Positions 1-12,930 are shown, counted from the stretch's first letter. The stretch: 64,000 nucleotides of DNA from Gluconobacter albidus (GCF_002723915.1 NZ_BEWL01000006.1:62001-126000), one strand, 5' to 3'. Made by a program: numbers and translations. The notes: generated from the sequence alone by a model not told the origin.

Positions 1-298
1 GCAGGGCGCCCGCAACAAGGCGCTCGACCTGTTCCGTCAGGGGCGCGTTCCCATTCTGGTGACGACAGACATTGCCTCGCGCGGTCTCGATATTCCGGAT
101 GTGGATCTCGTCATCAACATGGATATGCCCGAAACGCCGGAAGCCTACGTTCATCGTATCGGCCGGACAGCCCGCGCCGGACGCAAGGGCGTAGCGTTTT
201 CGCTCATTAATATCGACGAACGGACTTTTCTGCGCGATGTGGAGAAACATATCGGCTATCGCGTAAGGATCGCGACGGAAGATTCGCTGGACCGTTAG
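1..298 (+). CDS. DEAD-box RNA helicase, C-terminal part (5' end outside window)
   Basis: Reading from base 2, the frame encodes the end of a superfamily 2 helicase C-terminal (RecA-like) domain. Motif V is visible as [12 protein letters not shown] and motif VI as [10 protein letters not shown], the arginine-finger motif that contacts ATP. Such enzymes unwind RNA during ribosome assembly or mRNA decay. The protein ends about 48 residues after motif VI, so it lacks the long basic tail of RhlE-type members. The N-terminal domain lies upstream of the window, so the subfamily cannot be named. Its stop overlaps by three bases the stop of the convergent glycosyltransferase gene. Confidence 0.88.
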   Translation, partial: QGARNKALDLFRQGRVPILVTTDIASRGLDIPDVDLVINMDMPETPEAYVHRIGRTARAGRKGVAFSLINIDERTFLRDVEKHIGYRVRIATEDSLDR

Positions 299-1431
299 GA
301 ACTGTCCCTACTGGCGAGAATGTTCCTCGCCAGATTTTCCCATTCCTGCGCATTGTCAACGCAGGGGCGTACGGGCGGAGGGGCTTCAAGGATCGCCTCC
401 AGCGCCCGGGCAATCGCCGTCGGGTCCGGATCGCACAGGATAGCCTGCGTATCGCCGGAAAACTGCTCGACCAGACCACCCACACGCGTTGCGACCACAT
501 AGCGCCCGCTGGCAATCGCCATCGCGCCCACGCCACTCTGGGACGCCTCACGATAGGGCAGCACTACGATATCGGCCCATTCGACCAGCGCAGGTAAGGC
601 GTCTTCCTCAACCCAGCGGTTCTCGACGCTGACGTTCTCAAGCCCCTCGAGCCTGCGGAGTTCGGGACTTGCAGGCCCATGCCCCACCACCCGGCACTCA
701 AAGCCCTGCCGGACGTGTGGCAAAGCTTCCGCCAGAAGGTCCAGCCCCTTGTATGGAAGAAGACGCCCGAACATGAGAATGCGAGGCGCACCTCCATGCG
801 CAAACGGGACTACTCCCGTACCGCCGATGAAAGGTGGATGCGCAAGGGACGTCACGGGACACTGCACGGCATGAGGCCCAGAGGTCAGTCCATCGGCAAC
901 ATGGCGGCTGAAGGTAACGATCTGATCGGCATGGCGGATCAAGCGGCGCTGCAACAGCCCCTGCAAGGGGTAGCCGTCTCCCGGATGAGGCTGGGCATCG
1001 TGAACAATGACGACGATCCAGGCACCGGCTCTGTGAAGCACCTGCGTCATCAGCATATCCAGCGGTCCGGGCATGGCACAGATGGCAACATCCGGGCGGA
1101 AATCCCGCACGATCCGCGCAAGCTGCCTGCGAAGCCAGGGGGCGGTCAGAAGCCTTTTCAGCAGTCCACGGAGCGAACTATACGTCGCAACCTTGACCAC
1201 GGCTTCGGGGGCATTCCGGCTGCGCAGGATTTCTGCCCGTTCTGACAGGCATAACAGAACATCCGTCCCCGGCATTCTCTTGAGACCATTCGCCAGATCA
1301 ACTGCAATGCGTGGCCCGGCACCCCGCCGCCCCCACTGCCAGACCAGAATACGTTCGGCCAGAATACGTTCGGCCAGAATACGTTCGGCCAGAATACGTT
1401 TGGCCAGAATACGTTTGGAACGTTTTCTCAC
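295..1431 (-). CDS. Glycosyltransferase family 4-like (GT-B fold)
   Basis: A 378-residue protein with the two halves of a GT-B enzyme. The C-terminal half has [13 protein letters not shown], then a [11 protein letters not shown] segment and [16 protein letters not shown], which match the nucleotide-sugar binding region of GT1/GT4 enzymes. The GTG start overlaps the TGA of the upstream glycosyltransferase (GTGA), so the two are probably translated together. The first 30 residues consist of five RILA(E/K/V) units made by a 15-bp tandem repeat, and the fold proper seems to begin at the last unit (RILVWQWG). Acceptor and donor are unknown; a role in a surface polysaccharide is inference. Confidence 0.85.
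   Translation of the reverse strand: MRKRSKRILAKRILAERILAERILAERILVWQWGRRGAGPRIAVDLANGLKRMPGTDVLLCLSERAEILRSRNAPEAVVKVATYSSLRGLLKRLLTAPWLRRQLARIVRDFRPDVAICAMPGPLDMLMTQVLHRAGAWIVVIVHDAQPHPGDGYPLQGLLQRRLIRHADQIVTFSRHVADGLTSGPHAVQCPVTSLAHPPFIGGTGVVPFAHGGAPRILMFGRLLPYKGLDLLAEALPHVRQGFECRVVGHGPASPELRRLEGLENVSVENRWVEEDALPALVEWADIVVLPYREASQSGVGAMAIASGRYVVATRVGGLVEQFSGDTQAILCDPDPTAIARALEAILEAPPPVRPCVDNAQEWENLARNILASRDSS
1344..1418. repeat. 15-bp tandem repeat, five copies, inside a coding region
   Basis: Five head-to-tail copies of CCAGAATACGTTCGG (plus-strand reading). The first three are identical and the last two have T for C at position 13. The unit length is a multiple of three, so on the minus strand each copy adds Arg-Ile-Leu-Ala-Glu/Lys to the N-terminus of the glycosyltransferase, and copy-number change would not shift the frame. 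Confidence 0.95.
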
Positions 1432-2621
1432 GGCCGCACTCCAACGGCCTGCGCCGCATCTCGCAATGTCGCACCGTTCAGGCGGGTCGCGACCCTGCGC
1501 CTGGCCTGCACCCCCAGACGGGCGCGCAGATCCGGATCATCGGCTGCCGTCCGAAGAGCATGGACGGCGGAATCCATGTCGGGCTCTGCCCATTGTGTGT
1601 CCGGCATCTCCCAGATCCCACGCGGATCACGGGCGGGAATGAGAGTGTATGCAACCGGCAGACCACAGGTTTCATCCAGAAACTCGGTTGTTGCGGACCA
1701 GTCCGTTGCAATCACGCAGCGCCCGAGCGCCATGGCCTCAGCCACCACAAGCCCGAAGCCCTCGCTGCGATGCAGGGACAGCACGATATCCGCACACTCC
1801 GTCAAAGCGAGCCTGTCGGCGCCATCGAACTGGCCCGTTTCAATACGGATATTGGAAGCCCCGCCGATTGCTGCCCGGATCGTCGCTAGATCTTCGGGGT
1901 AATGCGCGGTATGACCGATTTTCATAAGCAACAGCCGGTCCGTGCGGTCACCAAAGGCTTTCCTGAAGGCATGGATTGTCTCGATCGGGCTTTTGCGGAC
2001 CATACTGGATGAAAGACTGAACGAAACAAGAACAATTACGCAGTCTTCCGGCAGTCCAAAAGACGTCCGGTTCCGCCCTGAAGATTTTCCCTCTGCAAGA
2101 CCGACCGGGTGTTCCACGACCCGAACCGGCCGCCCCAGCGCGTGCAGGGCATCAGCGGTGAACTGCGAGGGCGCCCAGATTTCATGCACATGTCGCCGGG
2201 CCAGACGCCATGTTTCCGGGACGACCGGCAGCTCCCACGCCCAGTATCCGATGATCCGGCGTCCCGTCCGTAGCGCGCGTGGCATGAAAAACTGCGCATA
2301 AGGCAGCATGGGGGCATTCACATGCATCACCAGCGGCGCTCCCGGTCCGGTCATGTCCCCTTCAAGAACACGACGGTCGATATCCCATGTCGCGCAGGCA
2401 ATCCCCATCTCCCGCAGCGCCCGGACCATCAGTCTTGCCCCTTCTCCAAGTCCGGAACTACGGCTGAATTCGCCCGCAACGATGATCCCCTGTGCCGCAA
2501 CCGGCTTGCCCCGCCTGACCGCAGGTACGGCCAGAGCAGTCGCCCAGACAAAAAAGCGCCGCCGGGCTTCCGCAGGAAAGCGTTGCCATACTTTGTGAAA
2601 AATGGAGAGAGACTGTTTCAT
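1428..2621 (-). CDS. Glycosyltransferase family 4-like
   Basis: From the ATG at 2621 the product has 397 residues. It shows GEFSRSSGLGEGAR near the N-terminus, a GYWAWELPVVP segment, and a C-terminal LHRSEGFGLVVAEAMALG with the E-x7-E-type motif of GT4 retaining glycosyltransferases. The frame is open for 110 codons further upstream, but that part is low in recognisable sequence, and MKQSLSIFHKVW is the natural start. It is followed by the second glycosyltransferase with a 4-base overlap, giving a two-gene unit. The substrate cannot be read from sequence. Confidence 0.85.
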   Translation of the reverse strand: MKQSLSIFHKVWQRFPAEARRRFFVWATALAVPAVRRGKPVAAQGIIVAGEFSRSSGLGEGARLMVRALREMGIACATWDIDRRVLEGDMTGPGAPLVMHVNAPMLPYAQFFMPRALRTGRRIIGYWAWELPVVPETWRLARRHVHEIWAPSQFTADALHALGRPVRVVEHPVGLAEGKSSGRNRTSFGLPEDCVIVLVSFSLSSSMVRKSPIETIHAFRKAFGDRTDRLLLMKIGHTAHYPEDLATIRAAIGGASNIRIETGQFDGADRLALTECADIVLSLHRSEGFGLVVAEAMALGRCVIATDWSATTEFLDETCGLPVAYTLIPARDPRGIWEMPDTQWAEPDMDSAVHALRTAADDPDLRARLGVQARRRVATRLNGATLRDAAQAVGVRP

Positions 2622-2921
2622 CGTCCGTTCATGGGTCGTCTGTCCTTGGTCGTGAACGTGGGCAAGGAGCCGAAATCTCTGAAAAACCGGGCGGAAAACA
2701 CAAAACAGTAACGCCGGACGGGCCCCGGAAAAATGTGACGTCTTTCCTTTGCGGAAGGAAAGAAAGGCGATGCTCTCTCTCTGGCGACCTGTGCCTAACG
2801 TGCTTACACTACAATCCATGACCGATCCATGTCCTACGCTCTGTGGTGCAGGTATGGCTTCGCCGGGCTGCCGGACGGAGAGCGCTCTTCGTCGTGTCAG
2901 TCTGTCTTGGAGTGGGCTGGC
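2622..2921. other. Intergenic region between divergent genes
   Basis: About 300 bases separate the minus-strand glycosyltransferase pair from the plus-strand deacylase gene, so promoters for both must lie here. Besides the inverted repeat at 2741-2763 no convincing -35/-10 pair, RNA gene or small coding frame was recognised. The exact width depends on the start chosen for each gene. Confidence 0.5.
2741..2763. repeat. Perfect inverted repeat in divergent intergenic region
   Basis: TCTTTCCTT and AAGGAAAGA form a perfect 9-bp stem around TGCGG. It lies about 120 bases from the glycosyltransferase start and 160 from the deacylase start, so it could be an operator or a leader hairpin. No U-run follows on either strand, so it is not a typical terminator. 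Confidence 0.6.
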
Positions 2922-3989
2922 ATGAGCTGCAAGGCGGGACAGCGTCACCATCCCATCCGGATACGTCAGCCCCGGCTGTCGGAAACGCTGCCCGGTTTCG
3001 GGCAGCCGTCACCTGTTTTTGCCGTGTCTCTTCCCCCGCCTGATCTTTCCATGTGGCGGATGCCGCCTTCAGGCATACCAGGAGTGTGGATTTTCGACTC
3101 GGGGCGTTCAGGTCCTGAAATTGTCATCACCGCCATGGTGCACGGCAATGAATATGCCGGTGGATGGGCGCTTGAAAATTTTCGGCGCCGAGGAGTGGCC
3201 CTGATATCGGGGCGTCTGACGTTCATTCTGGCCAATCTGGAAGCTTTTGACCGGTTCGACATCACAAATCCGGTTCTGGCTCGCCATGTCGATGAGGACC
3301 TGAACCGTCTGTGGCACAGCACACGGCTGAATGGCCGCGACCACTCCAGCGAGCTTGAACGGGCCCGTCAGCTTCAGCCGTATATCGCCCGTGCTGATCT
3401 GTTGCTCGATCTGCATTCCACGCTCTGGCCGTCCGAGCCTCTGTTCATCGCCTCTCCCCGTCAGCGGTCAGCAGAACTGGCCTGCGCTCTGGCTGCGGGC
3501 AGAAATCTGCCTCAGACAGTTCTGACGGATCTGGGGCATCAGGGCGGTTCACGCCTGATCGAACATGCCCATTTCATGTCACCAGGCGGGACCGGACGAA
3601 GCTGTCTTCTGGAAGCGGGATCTCACTGGGAGCCTGGAACCGTCACGGTCATGGAAAGCGCCATTGAGCGTCTTCTGGCGCAGGCCGAGGCCATTCATCT
3701 GCGAGGACATGCGACGCAGGGAGCCTGCGAGCCCGAAATGGCCGTCGTAACCGACAACATCATTGCCCGGCACGCAGATTTCAGTTTCGTCAGGCCATGG
3801 GAGGGCGGGGTCACAATCCCCAAAGCGGGAACGCCCCTCGCCCATGATGGACATGACCTGATCTACACACCTTATGACGAGTGCCTGCTGATCATGCCCA
3901 ATCTTCGTCCCCGACGGGGACAGCTTGCGGTCCGTCTGGCCAGACGGACCGCAGCGCCGTTCAGATCTCAGGCCGAAGCGCGGTCGTAG
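2922..3989 (+). CDS. Succinylglutamate desuccinylase/aspartoacylase family zinc hydrolase
   Basis: A 355-residue protein of the AstE/AspA (M14-like) family, which removes acyl groups from N-acylated amino acids. The zinc site is seen as HGNEYAG (His74, Glu77) and LDLHST (His165), with the substrate-binding DLNR at 126-129. The start at 2922 is the ATG with a nearby GGAG. The frame is open upstream to 2829 and a start near 3052 is also possible. The C-terminus overlaps the convergent glyA stop by 22 bases and contains a long palindrome. The true substrate is unknown; aspartoacylase-like activity is family knowledge only. Confidence 0.8.
   Translation: MSCKAGQRHHPIRIRQPRLSETLPGFGQPSPVFAVSLPPPDLSMWRMPPSGIPGVWIFDSGRSGPEIVITAMVHGNEYAGGWALENFRRRGVALISGRLTFILANLEAFDRFDITNPVLARHVDEDLNRLWHSTRLNGRDHSSELERARQLQPYIARADLLLDLHSTLWPSEPLFIASPRQRSAELACALAAGRNLPQTVLTDLGHQGGSRLIEHAHFMSPGGTGRSCLLEAGSHWEPGTVTVMESAIERLLAQAEAIHLRGHATQGACEPEMAVVTDNIIARHADFSFVRPWEGGVTIPKAGTPLAHDGHDLIYTPYDECLLIMPNLRPRRGQLAVRLARRTAAPFRSQAEARS
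3926..3953. repeat. Perfect 28-bp palindrome at the convergent gene ends
   Basis: Two 14-base arms meet without a spacer: TGCGGTCCGTCTGG at 3926-3939 and its reverse complement at 3940-3953. It is coding sequence of the deacylase gene and lies 14 bases beyond the glyA stop on the minus strand. A second small hairpin (GTCCCC GAC GGGGAC) follows at about 3907-3921. No T-run follows, so if it acts on glyA mRNA it is as a 3'-end stem or a Rho-assisted site. Confidence 0.85.
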
Positions 3990-5272
3990 ATCGGGAAGCG
4001 ACGGCACAGGGCCTTCACTTCCTCATGCACGCGCGCCGTGACGGCTTCGGAATTTTCTTCCTCAAGAGCCGCCGTCAGCACTTCGTCGATCATGCGGCCG
4101 ATTTCGCGGAACTCGGCTTCTCCGAAGCCACGTGCCGTCGCTGCCGGGCTGCCCAGACGGATGCCGGAGGTCACGAACGGCTTTTCCGGATCGAACGGGA
4201 TGGCGTTTTTGTTCGCCGTAATGCCGGCACGTTCCAGAATGGCTTCGGCCAGCTTGCCCGTCACCTTCTTCGGACGCAGATCGACGAGGATCAGATGGCT
4301 GTCCGTGCCACCCGTAACAATATCGAAGCCACGGTTCTGAAGCTCGTCCGCCAGCGCACGCGCATTGGCGAGAACGCGCTTCTGATAGGCCTTGAATTCA
4401 TCCGAAAGCGCTTCACCGAACGCGACGGCCTTGCCCGCGATCACATGCATGAGCGGACCGCCCTGCAGGCCCGGGAACACGGCGGAGTTCACTTTCTTCG
4501 CCAGATCGGGGTCGTTTGTCAGGATGATGCCACCACGCGGGCCGCGCAGCGTCTTATGGGTCGTGGACGTCGTGATGTCCGCAACCGGAACCGGGTTCGG
4601 ATACAGACCTGCGGCGACCAGACCGGCAAAATGCGCCATGTCCACCATCAGATACGCCCCGACTTCATCGGCGATCTTCCGGAAGCGGGCAAAGTCGATA
4701 ACGCGCGGGTAAGCCGAGCTGCCAGCCACGATGATCTTCGGCTTGTGCTCGCGGGCCAGCGCTTCCATCTGATCGTAATCGATCAGGCCGTCTTCGGCGC
4801 GCACACCATACTGTACGGAGTTGAACCACTTGCCCGAATAGTTCGGAGCCGCGCCATGCGTCAGATGTCCACCAGCCGCGAGGCTCAGGCCGAGAATCGT
4901 ATCTCCCGGCTTGGCCAGCGCCATGAAGGCGGCCTGATTGGCATTGGCACCGGAATGCGGCTGCACGTTTGCGAACTCTGCGCCGAACATCTTCTTCAGA
5001 CGCTCGATGGCGAGGTTTTCAACGCGGTCCACATCCACGCAGCCGCCATAATAGCGCTTGCCCGGAAGGCCTTCCGCATACTTGTTCGTCAGCACCGAAC
5101 CCTGTGCTTCCATGACGGCGAAGGAGGCCATGTTTTCCGAAGCGATGAGCTCGATGCCGTCCTGCTGGCGCGTCAGCTCCTCGTTCAGGATGGTGGCAAC
5201 TTCGGCATCAACCTCCTTGAGGGGGGCATGAAAGAAACGATTCAGCGTGGACTGGCTGGCGTGTTCCGACAT
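3968..5272 (-). CDS. glyA: Serine hydroxymethyltransferase
   Basis: A full-length 434-residue SHMT, the PLP enzyme that interconverts serine plus tetrahydrofolate with glycine plus 5,10-methylene-THF and so feeds purine, thymidylate and methionine synthesis. [13 protein letters not shown] carries the PLP lysine (Lys240), preceded by [18 protein letters not shown] near residue 41 and [13 protein letters not shown] at 65-77 are also diagnostic. The ATG at 5272 fits the family N-terminus. It is divergent from the permease gene across 92 bases, in which no glycine or folate riboswitch was recognised. Confidence 0.98.
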   Translation of the reverse strand: MSEHASQSTLNRFFHAPLKEVDAEVATILNEELTRQQDGIELIASENMASFAVMEAQGSVLTNKYAEGLPGKRYYGGCVDVDRVENLAIERLKKMFGAEFANVQPHSGANANQAAFMALAKPGDTILGLSLAAGGHLTHGAAPNYSGKWFNSVQYGVRAEDGLIDYDQMEALAREHKPKIIVAGSSAYPRVIDFARFRKIADEVGAYLMVDMAHFAGLVAAGLYPNPVPVADITTSTTHKTLRGPRGGIILTNDPDLAKKVNSAVFPGLQGGPLMHVIAGKAVAFGEALSDEFKAYQKRVLANARALADELQNRGFDIVTGGTDSHLILVDLRPKKVTGKLAEAILERAGITANKNAIPFDPEKPFVTSGIRLGSPAATARGFGEAEFREIGRMIDEVLTAALEEENSEAVTARVHEEVKALCRRFPIYDRASA

Positions 5273-5364
5273 CGTGGTCCATTCTCCAGGGTGAGTTCGG
5301 CATGTGACTAGCCCAGATTGCCTGCCTCGGCAAAAACAATCCGCCTAACAAACGAGGAACCTTC

Positions 5365-8190
<2,826 letters not shown>

Positions 8191-8194
8191 AAGA

Positions 8195-8521
8195 TCAGGT
8201 ACGACGGATGCGAGCGTGATGGTGTGCGGAGGCAACCGTTACATGTGCATGAGCGATTGCGTGCGGACGGTAAGCTATATTACGGACCATCGCGTGTGAG
8301 CTGCTCCAAGCCACGGCCGTATTATGCGACGTCGTGCGACGGGCAAGCGCATGGTGGAAAACGGCACGATGATAGACTGGCGTGGCGGTTAGAGCATCGA
8401 AGGTCAGCTTACTGGCTTCGTAATCGGTGATGGCCGGACGGGCATAGGCCTTGCCTGCTCCCACGCAGATACCGACACCCATGATACCCAGAGCAACTCT
8501 GCCGACCCAGTTCCGCGCCAT
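8195..8521 (-). CDS. Small exported protein of unknown function, His/Ala-rich
   Basis: A 108-residue frame beginning MARNWVGRVALGIMG, with a basic start, a hydrophobic core and an AYA cleavage site, so a Sec signal peptide is likely. The mature part is rich in His and Ala (for example HAIAHAHVTVASAHHHARIRR) with no recognised domain. An ATG five codons upstream (8536) is an alternative start. The gene ends 5 bases from the convergent yraN stop. It is supported by the signal peptide and by lack of a competing gene; no function is proposed. Confidence 0.5.
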   Translation of the reverse strand: MARNWVGRVALGIMGVGICVGAGKAYARPAITDYEASKLTFDALTATPVYHRAVFHHALARRTTSHNTAVAWSSSHAMVRNIAYRPHAIAHAHVTVASAHHHARIRRT

Positions 8522-8725
8522 TGACGTTCGTCCCATCCCTTTTGATGAAACCAGCCTATGCGCTGAACTCGGGGTTCGACAACCCCTGATGGGAAAGTTT
8601 CCGAAAAAATCAAGGTCCTGCCACTTTTCGCCGCTTCATGGCTGAATTGTGGCAGGAGCAATGCTTAAAAAGTGCTGAATTCAACACTTTTCGCCATGAT
8701 TGGCCCCGAATCAGGCCGTAGCAAC

Positions 8726-9061
8726 TCAGGCGTTAGCGGTCGTGATGCCTTTTTCAGTCAGCAGAGTCTCAAGCTCGCCACTCTGATACATGTCGGTCAC
8801 GATATCGCAGCCACCAACGAACTCGCCCTTGACGTAGAGCTGAGGCACAGTCGGCCACTGCGAGAAGTCCTTGATGCCCTGACGAAGTTCAGCGCTTTCA
8901 AGAATGTTGCAGGTTGCGAACGGGACGCCAAGATGGTTGAGGATCTGGACCACGCGTGCGGAGAAGCCGCACTGCGGGAAGAGCTTGTCACCCTTCATGA
9001 ACAGCATGACCGGATTGGCGTCGATCAGGTTCTGGATATGCTGGAACACGGTTTCGGACAT
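8726..9061 (-). CDS. grxD: Monothiol glutaredoxin, Grx4/GrxD type
   Basis: A 111-residue CGFS glutaredoxin. The active-site motif is FPQCGFS (Cys31), preceded by VMLFMKG, and [19 protein letters not shown] carries the TVP and GG glutathione-binding loops. CGFS glutaredoxins bind and pass on [2Fe-2S] clusters and pair with BolA proteins. A bolA-type gene lies immediately upstream on the same strand (87 bases), at the end of the pur operon. Confidence 0.95.
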   Translation of the reverse strand: MSETVFQHIQNLIDANPVMLFMKGDKLFPQCGFSARVVQILNHLGVPFATCNILESAELRQGIKDFSQWPTVPQLYVKGEFVGGCDIVTDMYQSGELETLLTEKGITTANA

Positions 9062-9148
9062 TGGATTTTCCTTGGTTCGGCAGGACGGACGAAAGGCCCG
9101 GTCCTGCTGTCAGTGCTCGTCTGGAAAAAGAGACGTCAGCCCCGGCTC

Positions 9149-9379
9149 TTAAGGGGTGAGCGTCTTGAGGGCCATCGCATGCAGTTCAGTGCCCATGCGG
9201 GTTCCGAATGCATCATAAACCAGTTTGTGCTGGCGTACACGCGAAAGCCCGCGGAAGGCCTCACTTGTGACCTGGCAGGCGTAGTGATCCCCGTCCCCGG
9301 CGAGATCTTCGATCTCGATCCGGGCATCAGGAATGGCGGCAAGAATCGTGCGTTCGATTTCAGAAGCTGCCATTGGCAT
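9149..9379 (-). CDS. BolA family protein
   Basis: A 76-residue BolA-like protein with RVRQHKLVYDAFGTRMGTEL-type helix-turn and ending in HAMALKTLTP, the conserved C-terminal HALALKT-like motif whose His coordinates the cluster in BolA-Grx complexes. Size and motif place it with the YrbA/IbaG or BolA2-like small members. It starts 5 bases after the purL stop and is followed by the CGFS glutaredoxin gene, its known partner class, so the two are likely co-transcribed with purine genes. Confidence 0.92.
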   Translation of the reverse strand: MPMAASEIERTILAAIPDARIEIEDLAGDGDHYACQVTSEAFRGLSRVRQHKLVYDAFGTRMGTELHAMALKTLTP

Positions 9380-9384
9380 AAAAA

Positions 9385-11589
9385 TCAGGCTCCCTCACCC
9401 ATGAACCGCGGGAAGAACGCGGCATTGATCTCATTGAGACGTTCCGCACTGACGCTGACTGTTCCCGGAAGAACCAGATCACTGCCGCCCGAACGTCCCA
9501 GACGGATTGCCGGAACGTTGGCCTTCTCGGCAGCGGCTACAAGGGCTGCGCCGTCGGAAGTTGCAATGACGTAGCAGCCTTGGTCTTCACCGAACCAGAA
9601 CGCATGTGCTGCAACGTCCGTCGGAGCGGCTTCAAGCGTGCAGCCCACGCCGCTTGCCATGACCATTTCCGCCACCGTCACTAGCAGTCCGCCATCGGCA
9701 ATGTCGTGACAGGCTGCAACTGTACCTGCGCCAATCTGGCTGCGCACGAAGTCACCATTGCGACGTTCGACCGCAAGATCGACAACGGGCGGTGCGCCAT
9801 CTTCACGCTGACAGACTTCGCGCAGCCACAGGGACTGCCCGAGTTCGCCGCGGATGGAGCCGACCAGCACCAGATCATGGGCATCTGGCATCGAAAGCCC
9901 GATGGACTTGGAGGCATCCGCCAGCACGCCAAGCGCACCGATCGCAGGCGTCGGCAGAATGGCCTGTGCCTCACCGGACGGGGAGCGCGTCTCGTTATAC
10001 AGCGAGACGTTGCCGCTCACGACCGGGAAGTCGAGCGCACGGCAGGCATCGCCCATGCCTTTGATGGCATCGGCGAACTGCGCCATGATTTCGGGACGTT
10101 CCGGATTGCCGAAGTTCAGGTTGTCCGTCACGGCCAGCGGCGTTGCACCGGTTGCTGTCAGGTTTCGCCATGCTTCGGCCACAGCCTGCGCCCCGCCCGT
10201 CTTCGGGTCAGCCTGACAGTAGCGTGGTGTGCAGTCCGTCGTCAGGGCAAGACCCAGACGTGTGCCTTCAACGCGCACGACAGCCGCGTCCGCTGCACCT
10301 GGACGACGCGCCGTGTTGCCGCCAACCGAGCCGTCATACTGGTTCCAGACCCAGGCGCGGGACGCCAGATCCGGACAGCCGATCAGTGTCAGTAGCGCCT
10401 TCTCGATCCCTTCCGGGTCGGCAGGCGTCTCGATCCGAGCGGGTGCCGTGAGCGGCACAGTCGGGCGGTTATAGACCGGAGCTTCATCCGCCAGCGGCGC
10501 CAGCGGAATGTCAGCCTCGACCTCGCCATTATGGCGGATCGTGATGCGGCCCGTATCGGTCAGCACACCGATGATCGCGAAATCCAGTTCCCACTTCGCA
10601 AAGATCGCGCGGGCAACTTCGGTCCGTTCGGGCTTGAGGACCATGAGCATGCGCTCCTGGCTCTCGGACAGCATCATCTCGTAAGCCGACATGTTCGGCT
10701 CGCGCTGCGGAACGGCATCAAGGTTGAGCTCGATGCCCACGCCGCCCTTGCCTGCCATTTCAACGGCAGATGACGTCAGACCGGCTGCACCCATGTCCTG
10801 AATGGCCACGATCGCATCCGTTGCCATAAGCTCAAGGCAGGCTTCGATCAGCAGCTTCTCGATGAACGGATCGCCAACCTGAACGGTCGGACGCTTGGAG
10901 GCGGCTTCCTCGTCGAACTCCGCCGAAGACATGGTCGCGCCATGAATGCCGTCACGTCCTGTCTTGGAGCCGACATACACAACCGGATTGCCCACGCCAG
11001 CCGCGGCCGACAGGAAGATCTTGTCCTGCTTGGCCACACCGACAGTCATCGCATTGACGAGCGGATTGCCGTCATACGCTTTGTGGAAGTTGACTTCGCC
11101 ACCCACGGTTGGAACACCGACGCAGTTGCCGTAACCGCCAACGCCACGGACGACGCCATCGACGATACGACGCGTTCCTGCATGTTTCGGATCGCCGAAA
11201 CGCAGGGCGTTGAGGTTCGCAACCGGACGTGCGCCCATCGTGAACACGTCACGCAGGATGCCGCCGACGCCCGTTGCCGCGCCCTGGTAAGGCTCGATGA
11301 AGGACGGGTGATTGTGGCTTTCCATCTTGAAGACAGCGGCAAGACCCTCGCCGATATCCACGACGCCTGCGTTTTCGCCCGGTCCGTGGATGACCCACGG
11401 CGCCTTGGTCGGCAGCGTCTTGAGATGGATGCGGGACGATTTGTAGGAGCAGTGCTCGGACCACATGACAGAGAAAATTCCAAGCTCCGTAAAGCTCGGT
11501 GTCCGTCCCATGATCGTGACAAGCTTGTCGTATTCCTCGCCGGTCAGTCCGAAAGACTGGGCAAGCTGGGCATCAATCGTCACACTCAT
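9385..11589 (-). CDS. purL: Phosphoribosylformylglycinamidine synthase subunit PurL
   Basis: The 734-residue small-type PurL, the synthase subunit that converts FGAR to FGAM with ATP and ammonia channelled from PurQ, assembled with Pur[12 protein letters not shown] near residue 45 holds the conserved His of the family, and the AIR-synthase repeat structure follows ([35 protein letters not shown]). Its ATG overlaps the purQ stop as ATGA. Length fits organisms that encode PurL, PurQ and PurS separately. Confidence 0.98.
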   Translation of the reverse strand: MSVTIDAQLAQSFGLTGEEYDKLVTIMGRTPSFTELGIFSVMWSEHCSYKSSRIHLKTLPTKAPWVIHGPGENAGVVDIGEGLAAVFKMESHNHPSFIEPYQGAATGVGGILRDVFTMGARPVANLNALRFGDPKHAGTRRIVDGVVRGVGGYGNCVGVPTVGGEVNFHKAYDGNPLVNAMTVGVAKQDKIFLSAAAGVGNPVVYVGSKTGRDGIHGATMSSAEFDEEAASKRPTVQVGDPFIEKLLIEACLELMATDAIVAIQDMGAAGLTSSAVEMAGKGGVGIELNLDAVPQREPNMSAYEMMLSESQERMLMVLKPERTEVARAIFAKWELDFAIIGVLTDTGRITIRHNGEVEADIPLAPLADEAPVYNRPTVPLTAPARIETPADPEGIEKALLTLIGCPDLASRAWVWNQYDGSVGGNTARRPGAADAAVVRVEGTRLGLALTTDCTPRYCQADPKTGGAQAVAEAWRNLTATGATPLAVTDNLNFGNPERPEIMAQFADAIKGMGDACRALDFPVVSGNVSLYNETRSPSGEAQAILPTPAIGALGVLADASKSIGLSMPDAHDLVLVGSIRGELGQSLWLREVCQREDGAPPVVDLAVERRNGDFVRSQIGAGTVAACHDIADGGLLVTVAEMVMASGVGCTLEAAPTDVAAHAFWFGEDQGCYVIATSDGAALVAAAEKANVPAIRLGRSGGSDLVLPGTVSVSAERLNEINAAFFPRFMGEGA

Positions 11590-12287
11590 CCGACAAGAGC
11601 CTCCACAAGGCCTTTGAAAAGCGGCACGCCGTCGGTTGCGCCGATTTCGGGGTCAGTCAGGTTCTCCGGGTGCGGCATCAGGCCACAGACGCGGCCGTTC
11701 TCGCTCAGGATCCCGGCGATGGAGCGCGTGCTCCCGTTTGGGTTGGTGGCGCGGTCATCGTCCGAAACCATACCATCCGCACCGCAGTAGCGGAAAGCCA
11801 CGCGTCCTTCACCTTCAAGGCGCTTCAGCGTCTCGGGCGAGGCCGTGTAGTTCCCGTCACCATGTGCCAGCGGTGCGCGGAACACATCGCCGCGCGTCCA
11901 GCCCTGCGTATAAGGCGACGACGCGTTCTCAACCTTCAGATGGCAGTCCTGCGACAGGAAGCGCAGCCCAGCATTGCGCAGAAGCGCACCTGGCAGAAGA
12001 TGGGATTCCGTGAGGATCTGGAAGCCGTTGCAGACGCCCAGAACGTGTCCGCCCTTGCCTGCGAACGCCTTGACGTCCCGCATGATCGGCGAGTGCGCGG
12101 CCATGGCGCCACTGCGCAGATAATCCCCGAAGCTGAAGCCGCCCGGCAGCACGACGAGGTCCAGATCACCCAGCGAGGTTTCCCCGTGCCAGATCAGACG
12201 CGGCGCCTGCCCCGTGACCAGCTTCAGGGCATGGACCATGTCGCGCTCCCGGTTCGTGCCGGGAAATACGACGATACCTGCCTTCAT
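11586..12287 (-). CDS. purQ: Phosphoribosylformylglycinamidine synthase subunit PurQ
   Basis: The 233-residue class I glutaminase subunit. The nucleophile is in GVCNGFQ (Cys86), [14 protein letters not shown] forms the oxyanion region, and LMPHPENL supplies the His and Glu of the triad. It supplies ammonia to PurL. The ATG overlaps the upstream Rap1a-like gene's TGA by four bases and its own TGA overlaps purL in the same way, so translation of all three should be coupled. Confidence 0.98.
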   Translation of the reverse strand: MKAGIVVFPGTNRERDMVHALKLVTGQAPRLIWHGETSLGDLDLVVLPGGFSFGDYLRSGAMAAHSPIMRDVKAFAGKGGHVLGVCNGFQILTESHLLPGALLRNAGLRFLSQDCHLKVENASSPYTQGWTRGDVFRAPLAHGDGNYTASPETLKRLEGEGRVAFRYCGADGMVSDDDRATNPNGSTRSIAGILSENGRVCGLMPHPENLTDPEIGATDGVPLFKGLVEALVG

Positions 12288-12691
12288 TTCTGGCCCTCCG
12301 CCGGAGCGGATGCCGCATGGCAGGGATAGGTGTCATGCAGCGCGCGATAGACGGCCTTGCCCGCAGGCTCCGTCAGCGCATCGTTATGGGCACGCAGCCA
12401 GGCGACGACCAGACCGCGGACCTGGGGTGCGGTCTGCTGGGCTGGAACGCAGAACGCGACCGGAGCAGACTCGTCATGCGCAAAGCTGTCGTATTTCTTG
12501 GCCCAGGCTTCACCATCCATCAGGCCAGACAGATAGGCGTCGCACATGCCAATGGAGGACTTGCTGGAGCACATCTGGCCCAAAGCCTTGCCCGAAACCT
12601 TGGACACGCGCTGCGCGTGGGCCGGGGCTGCCACGAGAGCCGGTGCGGCCACAAGACCGGCCAGCAGGAGCATCTTGGGAAGACGGGTCAT
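12284..12691 (-). CDS. Rap1a/Tai immunity-like periplasmic protein
   Basis: A 135-residue protein with a Sec signal peptide ([20 protein letters not shown], cleavage after AHA). The mature part has [20 protein letters not shown] and later FCVP and the C-terminal YPC, resembling the Rap1a/Tai fold with paired cysteines. Rap1a proteins were first named as type VI secretion immunity proteins, but similar periplasmic proteins are widespread without any effector nearby, and none is seen here. It sits between purS and purQ with 4-base overlaps on both sides. Its role is unknown. Confidence 0.75.
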   Translation of the reverse strand: MTRLPKMLLLAGLVAAPALVAAPAHAQRVSKVSGKALGQMCSSKSSIGMCDAYLSGLMDGEAWAKKYDSFAHDESAPVAFCVPAQQTAPQVRGLVVAWLRAHNDALTEPAGKAVYRALHDTYPCHAASAPAEGQK

Positions 12692-12930
12692 CCTGCCACC
12701 TCGACGCTGAAATCCTCGATGACTTCATTTGCCAGCAAAGCGCGCGCCATGGCTTCACCCTGCTCCAGCGCATCGGCAGCGTTGTCTGCCGGAACATCGA
12801 GTTCAACGACGCGGTTGATGCGGACTTCGCCCAGGCCCTTGAAGCCAAGGGTTTCCAGAGCATGGCCCACGGCCTTGCCCTGCGGATCGAGAACGCCGTC
12901 TTTCAGGGAAACAAAAACGCGGATTTTCAC
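12688..12930 (-). CDS. purS: Phosphoribosylformylglycinamidine synthase subunit PurS
   Basis: An 80-residue PurS, the small dimeric subunit that joins PurL and Pur[21 protein letters not shown] and the [11 protein letters not shown] segment are typical. The start is GTG at 12930, overlapping the purC TGA as GTGA, and the end overlaps the Rap1a-like gene as ATGA. Confidence 0.97.
   Translation of the reverse strand: MKIRVFVSLKDGVLDPQGKAVGHALETLGFKGLGEVRINRVVELDVPADNAADALEQGEAMARALLANEVIEDFSVEVAG

Noticed and set aside
1311-1889. Plus-strand frame with PEYVR repeats
   Set aside because: It is the other-strand reading of the 15-bp repeat inside the glycosyltransferase; no ribosome-binding site or family match.
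3881-5311. 476-codon open frame antisense to glyA
   Set aside because: GC-rich codon bias creates long antisense frames; glyA is unambiguous and the antisense product has no domain.
12284-12691. Type VI secretion immunity/effector module
   Set aside because: Only a Rap1a-like protein is present; no effector, Hcp, VgrG or other secretion gene lies in the window.
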